NCBI GenBank assembly: GCA_017940005.1
Contig: JAGAZO010000011.1
Location: 1-41,155 of the forward strand
DNA: 41,155 nt
Source of the DNA: Treponema sp.
Lineage (GTDB): Bacteria > Spirochaetota > Spirochaetia > Treponematales > Treponemataceae
Reading direction: 5' to 3'
Shown: in pieces, positions 27,001-32,525 of the stretch
How the letters are laid out: each line of letters begins with the position of its first letter
How positions within the stretch are numbered: the stretch's first letter is position 1
Translations under genes and position numbers: made by a program
Notes under the pieces: generated by a model
What the model was told of the DNA's origin: nothing
Database searches by the model: none
What the model saw: only the letters and a program-made list of their open reading frames with translations

Positions 27001-27819
27001 GATACATTTTACGGTTGCATTGTGCCGCCACCAGAGAAAGACGGAAAAACAACAGAACCAATTTTTGTTCAACGAGTTCCGTGCGAAACGCTTACAAAAG
27101 AATCTGCTGAAAAAATTATCGACAAGGGAATTAGGAACGCATTTTTACAAAACCTCGAAACGGGCAAGCAGCCGTTGGCTGATATTCAGGAAAAAGGAAT
27201 TCTTTTGCCGTATAAGCTAAATGGGAAAGAGACGTATGTCAAACGAGTGCGCATAAAGGCAAAACCAACTGCACCGATTCCGTTGAAACCGCATAACAAT
27301 AGCATTAAAAAGAATCCAAAAGAGTATAAGCAGCACTATTATGTAGTGAATGACGAGAACTATCTCATTGCTTTGTATCGGGGAAAAGATGCAAACGGAA
27401 AGGCTGTCAGCGATTATGTTGTTTCCAATTTACTTGAGGCGGTTAAAAATAAACAGGTGGGAAAGGAATTATATCCTAGCGAGTCGGATAAGAAAGGAAC
27501 AAAATTGTCGCTCTACAAAGTACTGAAAATTGGCAAAATCGTGATTTTGCAGGAGAATGAAACGGAGGATGTTTGGACATTTTCCAACACAGAACTGTGG
27601 AAGCGAATATATAGGATTGCGGGCTTGGCAAAGTCTGGCAATCAAGTTTATATAAAATTAGCCCATATTATAAGTTCGAATGTATGGGAATATTTACCAG
27701 GCGTGCATCTCTTAAATGAAGGAGTGGAATTTAGACGCTACCAAAGTACCAATTTCATAGGTCTCGTCGAAAGCACAGATTTCACTATCTCTCCAGCTGG
27801 TGAAATCATAAGAATGTAG
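24004..27819 (+). CDS. cas9: CRISPR-associated endonuclease Cas9 (type II, best fit II-C)
   Basis: A 1271-residue RNA-guided DNA endonuclease. All nuclease motifs are intact: RuvC-I GLDIGTNSIGW (Asp7), an Arg-rich bridge helix (about 49-80, RTAFRAARRLKFRRRLRKYE), RuvC-II HIELANE (Glu649), HNH with CPYTGK and FEHTIPRSLSYDD (His735) and the NRTVKKQ helix, and RuvC-III HHAVDALT (His902, Asp905). The C-terminal 350 residues form the PAM-interacting region, unlike the well-studied Streptococcus or Neisseria proteins. No csn2 or cas4 is present, fitting subtype II-C, although the protein is longer than the compact II-C examples. AAGGAG lies 6 nt before the ATG. The tracrRNA diverges from it; cas1-cas2 lie about 11.6 kb downstream, beyond foreign cargo. 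Confidence 0.96.
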   Translation: MSVLGLDIGTNSIGWGIVNEQAQKIENCGVYIFPEGVKREKGNESSKAAERTAFRAARRLKFRRRLRKYETLKVLIRNQMCPLTLEELETWRTEKIYPTSPAFIAWCRTDESKKWEPYCLRKKCTEVPCEQFEIGRALYHIAQRRGFLSNRKETTKETDGKVSAGIEELSNAKGDKTLGAYFYELKTSGEKVRGRYTARKEHYEAEFNKICEVQKISDELKAELHKAIFFQRKLKSQKFLVGKCTLETDKPRCPISHIEFEEFRMLSFINSIRIFRNSDEDDNQNTVSLFDEYNSPQSPCLTHEEIALIQPLFFRSSKPNFTFQDISKKLKGHHDEWKFNYRDDTNVAGCPVSAGLQAVFGDDWKQTRIGQYDILDIWHVLFDFDDDEKLRAFAENKLHLDSEQTKKFCNIRIQQGYANLSLKAIRKILPFLQKGSVYAHAVFLANIPTMIGKDVYDAHAEEIENAVQEITGTLKDKNTVIAIANRCIEAVFKDTEHDFRSEEWNTAIVDEMIFDTYGKRTFERFPLEQQRAVRTEIIEKVSDALKIAATKNPSDYKYPALRTDSLIENYLKEQGFAIKKNAKLYHPSDTEYSFENPVHGDDGKLYLGSPRCQSVKNPVALRALHQLRKLVNYLIKTGTIDSETRVHIELANEVNDKNWRKAIEEFQRDNQKKNDEYKKRIVELCKEQGFDVTPTDSDIKKYRLWKEQNETCPYTGKKINATDLFGEHPKFDFEHTIPRSLSYDDSLENLTLCDSHYNRTVKKQHIPSELPHFDKIEARFQKFYAEKISECLATIERNKTRGGYVDPSVKDARIVKRHKARLELAYYKGKLKRFTATEVTSGFKHSQLNDTRIITKFALSYLKSVFPHTFPVKGAMTDTFKQQWGLGDFAGDNKDRTNYRHHAVDALTVACVNRAQFNLLSEAIRNSSDGAHLKFAKPWESFDSDVRSSVQYIIPKHFASDNSLRQSKKILRDRYGKPILKNGHKVYVQGNTARGALHKDTFYGCIVPPPEKDGKTTEPIFVQRVPCETLTKESAEKIIDKGIRNAFLQNLETGKQPLADIQEKGILLPYKLNGKETYVKRVRIKAKPTAPIPLKPHNNSIKKNPKEYKQHYYVVNDENYLIALYRGKDANGKAVSDYVVSNLLEAVKNKQVGKELYPSESDKKGTKLSLYKVLKIGKIVILQENETEDVWTFSNTELWKRIYRIAGLAKSGNQVYIKLAHIISSNVWEYLPGVHLLNEGVEFRRYQSTNFIGLVESTDFTISPAGEIIRM

Positions 27820-27847
27820 CAAAAATAATGCTGAATCGCCGAAAAAT

Positions 27848-27882
27848 GGTACAAATCATAACTTATGCTTATAATTTGTACC
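27848..27882. repeat. Inverted repeat just after cas9
   Basis: Arms GGTACAAATCATAA and TTATAATTTGTACC match at 13 of 14 pairs across a 7-nt centre. An outer pair CTGAATC (27832-27838) and GATTCAG (27915-27921) nests around it. No T-run follows, so it is not a normal terminator. It lies exactly where cas9 ends and the cargo begins and could be an insertion or recombination scar. Confidence 0.6.
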
Positions 27883-27912
27883 AAGTCCCGCTAGAATAAC
27901 GAAAGCGGCTTT

Positions 27913-28527
27913 GTGATTCAGTACCGCAGGAACTGCGGTCTGCCTGTCGGCGAGACAGGCAGACCGGATGCGAGCGGCAATCCCGACTACGATGCAGAGG
28001 TGTTGTTCGCGTGGATACAGGAAGAAAAAGCAAAGCAGAATGCGAAAGGCGGCAAGCAAAAGAAAGCGGTGGTTAACTTGCAACGAAGTTTCCAGCGGTC
28101 TATCGAAATCGTCGAACAGGCGTTTGCAATTCCCGACGGATGGAAGTGGGTGCGATTTGGTGATGTCATTAATATCGCAAAAAATATAATAGATTCTTCC
28201 GACTATAAAACTATGATACAGGTTTCTCCTGATGACATTGAAAAATGTACGGGAATATCGCTCTATCCATTGCGAACAAAATTGAATTACGATTATGTGA
28301 AATATTTAATGCTTCCAGATTATTTTGATTTAGAGGTGTATAAATTCGACAATCGGGTAAAAATGCCAAAATAAACTAGCCACAATTGAACTTAATTATG
28401 ATACCAATGCCGCCGTTGGCAGAACAAAGCGAAATCGCAAAGAAGATAAGCAAAATTTACAAACGCTTTATCAATGCTCAATGAGCAAATCGCTGAGCGC
28501 GAGTCACTGACAAAATTGCTTTTTTAG
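27913..28527 (+). pseudogene. Remnant of a type I restriction specificity subunit (hsdS)
   Basis: A broken gene. The first open part (to 28374) has the HsdS central spacer (EVLFAWIQEEKAKQNAKG) and the start of a second target-recognition domain (FAIPDGWKWVRFGDVINI), but that domain is far too short, so it has an internal deletion. The frame stops after NRVKMPK. After a frameshift the typical HsdS ending continues in other frames: IPMPPLAEQSEIAKKISKIYKR, then LNEQIAERESLTKLLF, stopping at 28527. No hsdM or hsdR is seen. Two nested hairpins occur near its left end, inside the frame. It appears to be debris of an older restriction system at this site. Confidence 0.75.
27937..27965. repeat. Perfect 12-bp inverted repeat within the hsdS remnant
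   Basis: GGTCTGCCTGTC and GACAGGCAGACC pair perfectly around a 5-nt loop. A second, overlapping hairpin (ACCGCA/TGCGGT, 27923-27939) shares its left edge. It is G/C-rich compared with its surroundings and translates in frame, like small palindromic elements inserted into genes. Confidence 0.6.
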
Positions 28528-28578
28528 GGCATAATAAAAGAGGCATGCAATTCTTAATTTTAAGATAGAGGGGAAATT

Positions 28579-29571
28579 ATGGAAATCAAGAATGTCATAA
28601 TTCACAATATGAAGAAAGAAATCAAGGGAATTGCCAACATAGAATATTCTATAAAAACTTTGGATTTGAAAGATAAAAAATGTCAATCACTACTGGAGGA
28701 ATTGTACTCTTTTTTCTCTAAAAGTATAAAATATGGAATTTTTTCTTCAAGTGACAATACTGCATTTCACCAAGAATTTGATTATTATTTGAATGCAAAG
28801 AAAAAAGATTTTATTGCTTTTTCAAAGTCTGTGTTACCAGATTTGAAAACCCGAATGGACTCTATCCCGCAGTCAAAAGGCGGTTATATTATTTTTGCAG
28901 AAATAAAGAATCAGAATGAAAATTTCTTTGTTATTTTTGTCGTTCGTGATAAAACGGGCAAGCAGTTTTCTTACGAAAATAATACAATGCAAATAAATGA
29001 AGTTATACACATTGATACAAACAAATTAGCAATGGCTTGCAGAATAAATGTTCGTTCATATCAGGATAAAAAGGATAGATATTTGTCTTTTTTAAGCACA
29101 ACACAAGATGAAACTTCCAAATATTTTCAAAAATGGATAGGTGCAGAGGCTCAAAGTAAAAGTCACGAAGATACAAAATCATTGCGAAAAATTATAAATG
29201 ACATAGATATTCCTGAAGATGAAGATGGAAACACAATGTCAAGAGAACATTTTAGGGAAAAGATATATGATTTGTGTTCTAAAGCATATTCAAAGGATAT
29301 AAACCTTAGGGCTGTAAGCGAAGAGGTATGGAAAGACCCTGATTATATCTCGAATTATGCATCCCAAAATAGTATTACTATTAATGATGAATTTATGGCT
29401 GATGAGACCGAATTAAGAAAAATGAAAAAATATGCAATTTTTAGTGATAAGATAAAACTTGATTTCCCATCTGACTATATGGGGACAAAGGTTTTGTTTG
29501 ATTCTACTTCAGATGATACGGTAATTATAAAATCTAAAGCTTTCGCTGACAAATTACGAGCAGAGCAATGA
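28579..29571 (+). CDS. NA37/YejK (NdpA)-family nucleoid-associated protein
   Basis: A 330-residue protein matching the 37-kDa nucleoid-associated family (E. coli YejK is 335 residues). Shared features are the opening IKNVIIHNMKKE, the SLLEELYSFFSKSIKYGIF helix, DFIAFSKSVLPDL, GGYIIFAEI, the strand region ending EVIHIDTNKLAMACRINV, YLSFL...YFQKWIGA, and the C-terminal strand IKLDFPSDYMG...TVIIKSKAFADKLR. Family members bind DNA; their function is unclear. GAGGGG precedes the ATG. It overlaps the next gene by 4 bp (ATGA), so the two products are probably made together. The pair is visibly more A/T-rich than the flanking housekeeping genes, suggesting horizontal transfer. A defence role is inferred from position only. 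Confidence 0.85.
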   Translation: MEIKNVIIHNMKKEIKGIANIEYSIKTLDLKDKKCQSLLEELYSFFSKSIKYGIFSSSDNTAFHQEFDYYLNAKKKDFIAFSKSVLPDLKTRMDSIPQSKGGYIIFAEIKNQNENFFVIFVVRDKTGKQFSYENNTMQINEVIHIDTNKLAMACRINVRSYQDKKDRYLSFLSTTQDETSKYFQKWIGAEAQSKSHEDTKSLRKIINDIDIPEDEDGNTMSREHFREKIYDLCSKAYSKDINLRAVSEEVWKDPDYISNYASQNSITINDEFMADETELRKMKKYAIFSDKIKLDFPSDYMGTKVLFDSTSDDTVIIKSKAFADKLRAEQ

Positions 29572-30761
29572 CAAAAAAAGATTATAAATATTTTGAAATT
29601 CTCAATGTGGCTGCTATGAAAGCTGATGAAATTACTAATAATGGTATATTTGTTTTTTCTGATGAATCTGTTGCAGAGACATTGAAAAAAGATGCCAAGC
29701 AACACGGTATAAATTTTGATGACGCATCTGCGAAAAATGAGTTTTCTATTGAAAATCCTGATATAAAATTCTACGAAAATTTTACAGTTTTTAATACTTC
29801 TTTTCCGCAAGCGATTGTTAGTAAAAATTTAAAAAAATATCATACCTATTATAATTCTGACCAAAATCGTCTAGTTATACTCGAATTTGAGGATAATTTT
29901 ATTCCGCATTCTTTTTATTTCACCAATGAAAATGATATTATAACGAATATAGAATATTCGATGACAAATGTTTTTTACTGGCAAAGAATATATGAATTGC
30001 TTTGTGAAAATATTAGTGACGAGACAAATACGGATAGGTCATTTTGTATACTTTCTTTTGAAAAAGGAAAGTGCAAATTTGCCTATTCTCACTATAATCC
30101 TATTTTGAATGAAAGCAATTTGCAACTTACCTATAATCATTTCGTAAATGTTTTTAATTCCACAAAGCAATATCCTATGCTTTTTAAAAATAGATGTGTT
30201 GAAAGAATTTCGCAATCGCAAGAATCCACTTTAGAAAGTCTTATTTCTGAATTAGATGGAATTTGTGATAAAGTTAAAACAGATTTTGAAATATTTATAA
30301 CAAATATAGATTTTGATTCTTATATTCAGAGGTATAATGAGAGACTTGCAGACTTCGTTTCTCAAGCACGAAACATTATAGAAAAAATGTTATCAAACAT
30401 ATTTACTTTACCTTTAACTTATGCGGGGGCGATATTCGCGTTTGATAAACTAGAGGATAATACTTTTGCTCCTTTTATTTTTCTCGCAATGTTTCTCTAT
30501 ACATTTTTTTCCTGTGGCTTTTTATTATATGAATTTATTGATACATTTTCGTTAAATAAAAATTTTAACAAAGAATTACGTTTTTACACGAATAATTCAT
30601 TTTTTCTTTTAGAAAAAGTAAAGCCTGATATAAATTTGATTAAAAGGCGGATTTGGGGCATAAGAATTGTATGTTTAATCCTTATGTGCGTATTTATAGC
30701 TTTACTTGTTTATTTGGGGATAACTTTTTTTAGAAGTCCAAGTATTGATACTCAGTGTTAA
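29568..30761 (+). CDS. Membrane protein paired with NA37 protein, unknown function
   Basis: A 397-residue protein with a soluble N-terminal part of about 270 residues and three likely membrane helices near the C-terminus: around IFTLPLTYAGAIFAF, PFIFLAMFLYTFFSCGFLLY, and IRIVCLILMCVFIALLVYLGI. No enzyme motif or known domain is recognised in the soluble part. A helical stretch (SLISELDGICDKVKTDFEIF) precedes the membrane region. The start codon overlaps the NA37 stop by 4 bp, implying translational coupling and a likely complex. A DNA-binding protein linked to a membrane protein recalls sensor-effector defence pairs such as Kiwa in layout only; no homology is claimed. Confidence 0.7.
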   Translation: MTKKDYKYFEILNVAAMKADEITNNGIFVFSDESVAETLKKDAKQHGINFDDASAKNEFSIENPDIKFYENFTVFNTSFPQAIVSKNLKKYHTYYNSDQNRLVILEFEDNFIPHSFYFTNENDIITNIEYSMTNVFYWQRIYELLCENISDETNTDRSFCILSFEKGKCKFAYSHYNPILNESNLQLTYNHFVNVFNSTKQYPMLFKNRCVERISQSQESTLESLISELDGICDKVKTDFEIFITNIDFDSYIQRYNERLADFVSQARNIIEKMLSNIFTLPLTYAGAIFAFDKLEDNTFAPFIFLAMFLYTFFSCGFLLYEFIDTFSLNKNFNKELRFYTNNSFFLLEKVKPDINLIKRRIWGIRIVCLILMCVFIALLVYLGITFFRSPSIDTQC

Positions 30762-30798
30762 GGATTGTAAGGGTGGCATAGCCGTTTCAAAGCGAAGC

Positions 30799-30819
30799 GT
30801 GGGGGAACGCCCCATTTTT
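30799..30819 (+). terminator. Terminator after the NA37/membrane pair
   Basis: TGGGG and CCCCA arms around a 5-nt GAACG loop, followed by a short T-run, 38 bp after the membrane-protein stop. The short stem makes this moderate. Confidence 0.55.
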
Positions 30820-30900
30820 ACTATTCATTTATCATATACCGCCTTGCAAACATTTTAGAATTGGAGACGATAGAATCTGGATGTTTAAGGGTGGGGGACA

Positions 30901-31032
30901 ATGAATACTATCGAAAATAACATAATCATCATCACGGGTGCGTCGAGCGGAATTGGTGAGGAGACAGAGCGGCTCTTTGTCAAGAACAGCGCGAAAGTCG
31001 TCTTGTGCAGCAGACAGCTGGTTATTTATTAG
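30901..31032 (+). pseudogene. N-terminal fragment of a short-chain dehydrogenase
   Basis: A 43-codon frame starts with an ATG and reads a clear Rossmann motif, ITGASSGIGEETERLF, then SAKVVLCSR, the second strand of short-chain dehydrogenases, and stops at 31032. The rest of the 250-residue enzyme is absent. It is unrelated in detail to the dehydrogenase at 5061. It is probably the remaining edge of a gene cut by an insertion or deletion. Confidence 0.7.
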
Positions 31033-31140
31033 GATCATTTTTTGGAGCGACAGATGAGTACACACCGCCGCACCGGTAACCCGCGCAATTTCTAAAAGCT
31101 ATATCCACAGCAATGCCATGATGCAAGAGACAGTACATTG

Positions 31141-31170
31141 GGAGGCACGGGCTTGACCGCCCGTGCCTCC
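31141..31170. repeat. Perfect 12-bp inverted repeat
   Basis: GGAGGCACGGGC and GCCCGTGCCTCC pair perfectly around TTGACC. No T-run adjoins it, so it is more likely a REP-like or insertion-related palindrome than a terminator. Confidence 0.7.
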
Positions 31171-31175
31171 GCCGT

Positions 31176-31390
31176 GCGCGCGGTTTTAAACAGCTTTCGA
31201 TTTTGAAAAATCGTTCTCTGTTCAAAATTAAGGAACGGTTAAAATACGCACTAAAATAGCGTGCACATTTTAACTGCGGGTTTTTTCGCAAAACTCGCGC
31301 ATTCATTGCGCGTTCTCATTTCATTGCGCACGCGCGGTTTTGAACACTTCCGATTTTGAAAAATCGTTCACTGTTCAAGATTAAGGAACG
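31176..31390. repeat. Two imperfect direct repeats of about 60 bp
   Basis: Copies at about 31176-31238 and 31329-31390 share GCGCGGTTTT.AACA, the hairpin CGATTTTGAAAAATCG, GTTC.CTGTTCAA.ATTAAGG and AACG. The second copy is followed by a T-run (31391 on) and could act as a terminator. The 90 bp between them are unrelated. Confidence 0.65.
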
Positions 31391-31675
31391 ATTTTTTTAT
31401 ACACTGCCGTGCGTTGCAGATTTTCCAGCCTGTTAAACGCACAGCGCAGACATTTTTCCAGAAACAGTGATTTGTATGCGTGTTTGTGTTTCATAACAAT
31501 GGACGCACGCGCATTTTTTATGTCTGCACGGACTATCCGTTATATACGGTGTTTACTGCTTGCCAACACGAGGTGAGGAGAGCGATGCGAGATAGACGAA
31601 TCATATTTTGGCACAAGGCGGGTTCAAGAAAAACGCGAGCGCGGAGAAAAACGGAATGCGATTCCGGTGTACCGC

Positions 31676-31963
31676 TTACAATACCTTGAGCAGTTCAGCG
31701 ATTTTCTGTTTTACCGATTCTTTCATGGCACCTGTCGTACCGGTTTGAATGTCTGGGAAAAAGTCACGCGGGCTACATTCAAGCGCGCGTGCAATGCGGA
31801 TAAGTGTGAGCGCGGACGGGTCTTTTTTGCCCGTTTCCACATTGGCGAGGAAACTTTGCGATAAGTTTGCGCGCGCGGAAAGCTCCAGCTGTGAAACCTT
31901 TTTTGCACGGCGAATCCGTTGAATTGATTTTTCTACGTACCGCAACTCTTCTTCATTCGTCAT
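31676..31963 (-). CDS. XRE-family helix-turn-helix regulator
   Basis: A 95-residue DNA-binding protein. The helix-turn-helix is clear: VSQLELSARANLSQSFLAN, then VETGKKDPSALTLIRIARAL, typical of Cro/C1 and restriction-system controller proteins. The C-terminal tail (KESVKQKIAELLKVL) may help dimerisation. The start at 31963 has no ribosome site, but a perfect -10 lies only 9 nt upstream, so the mRNA is probably leaderless, as in several controller proteins. It diverges from the GTPase operon across a 111-bp gap holding repeated AGAAT boxes, so it probably controls both itself and that operon. It is shorter than the full open frame, whose upstream part is promoter sequence. Confidence 0.88.
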   Translation of the reverse strand: MTNEEELRYVEKSIQRIRRAKKVSQLELSARANLSQSFLANVETGKKDPSALTLIRIARALECSPRDFFPDIQTGTTGAMKESVKQKIAELLKVL

Positions 31964-31972
31964 TTTAAAGGA

Positions 31973-32001
31973 ATTATAATATGCTAAAGAATATATAATA
32001 A
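31973..32001 (-). promoter_or_regulatory. Promoter of the XRE gene, probable leaderless mRNA
   Basis: On the minus strand a perfect -10 TATAAT (31973-31978) lies 9 nt from the ATG and a weak -35 TTATTA (31996-32001) sits 17 bp behind it. Transcription would start within about 4 nt of the start codon. Confidence 0.55.
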
Positions 32002-32015
32002 ATTCTCTATAGAAT
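31988..32015. promoter_or_regulatory. Candidate XRE operator boxes
   Basis: AGAAT at 31988, ATTCT at 32002 and AGAAT at 32011 give one inverted pair (ATTCT-CTAT-AGAAT) plus an extra half-site. They lie between the XRE -10 and the GTPase-operon -35 (32026), placed to control both directions. Confidence 0.5.
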
Positions 32016-32025
32016 ATTTTAATGC

Positions 32026-32054
32026 TTGACAGAGCATAAATAGAGCGATAAAAT
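32026..32054 (+). promoter_or_regulatory. Promoter of the three-gene GTPase operon
   Basis: Perfect -35 TTGACA (32026-32031), a 17-bp spacer and -10 TAAAAT (32049-32054), 20 bp before the first start codon. Confidence 0.65.
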
Positions 32055-32074
32055 AAAACAGTACAGGGCGGAAT

Positions 32075-32473
32075 ATGGAAGCTCGTGCCAGCGGAGGTGC
32101 GGCTGTCAGACATAAGGAGGAAAAGAAAGAAATCTGTCACGTAGTAATAAATCAAGGAAAAATTTGTTATGCGTCTTGTAACAAAGAAGCAGTAGAAGAA
32201 TACATAGAGAGCAGAGAAGAAAGTAATTTCGTTGAAGCAGCACAAGAATTAAGGAAAGATATCGCTGATTTATCAGAAAAAGACATGCGAGATATTCATT
32301 ATCAAGCTGATTATGATAATGGACCATATGATATCTTTACTATTGAAAAAAATTCTTTAAAAGAAGATGAAGAAATTGAAATAAACGATGAAATGTATCA
32401 ATGTAATGAAATTTTAGAATTACTGAAGAAAAGTGATCAAAATGAAATAGTGGACAATAAAATACGGTATTAA
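32075..32473 (+). CDS. Small acidic protein of unknown function, first in GTPase operon
   Basis: A 132-residue protein not recognised as any family. After a short N-terminal stretch it reads ICHVVINQGKICYASCNKEA, then an acidic helical segment (EAAQELRKDIADLSEKD) and ends acidic (KEDEEIEINDEMYQCNEILE). It has no signal peptide or membrane segment, so it is probably cytoplasmic. The ATG at 32075 lacks a good ribosome site; an AAGGAGG at 32115-32121 lies inside the frame but has no ATG/GTG/TTG at a suitable distance, so the true start is uncertain. It is the first gene behind the XRE-controlled promoter, 52 bp before the large GTPase gene, and may be a regulator or partner of the GTPases. Confidence 0.6.
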   Translation: MEARASGGAAVRHKEEKKEICHVVINQGKICYASCNKEAVEEYIESREESNFVEAAQELRKDIADLSEKDMRDIHYQADYDNGPYDIFTIEKNSLKEDEEIEINDEMYQCNEILELLKKSDQNEIVDNKIRY

Positions 32474-32525
32474 ATGCTCCTGTTGTGGTAGCCAATGACT
32501 CCGCCGTTAAGGATGTGCACGGTAC

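Larger units (their letters stand above)
31033..31675. other. Gene-free relic zone rich in repeats
   Basis: No convincing gene is seen. The zone holds a perfect 12-bp inverted repeat, two imperfect 60-bp direct repeats each with an internal hairpin, and G/C-rich palindromic bits. Short open frames on both strands lack ribosome sites. It separates the NA37 pair from the XRE/GTPase module. Confidence 0.6.

Noticed and set aside
31480..31689. Short basic open frame in the relic zone
   Set aside because: No ribosome site, no family and biased composition; treated as non-coding.
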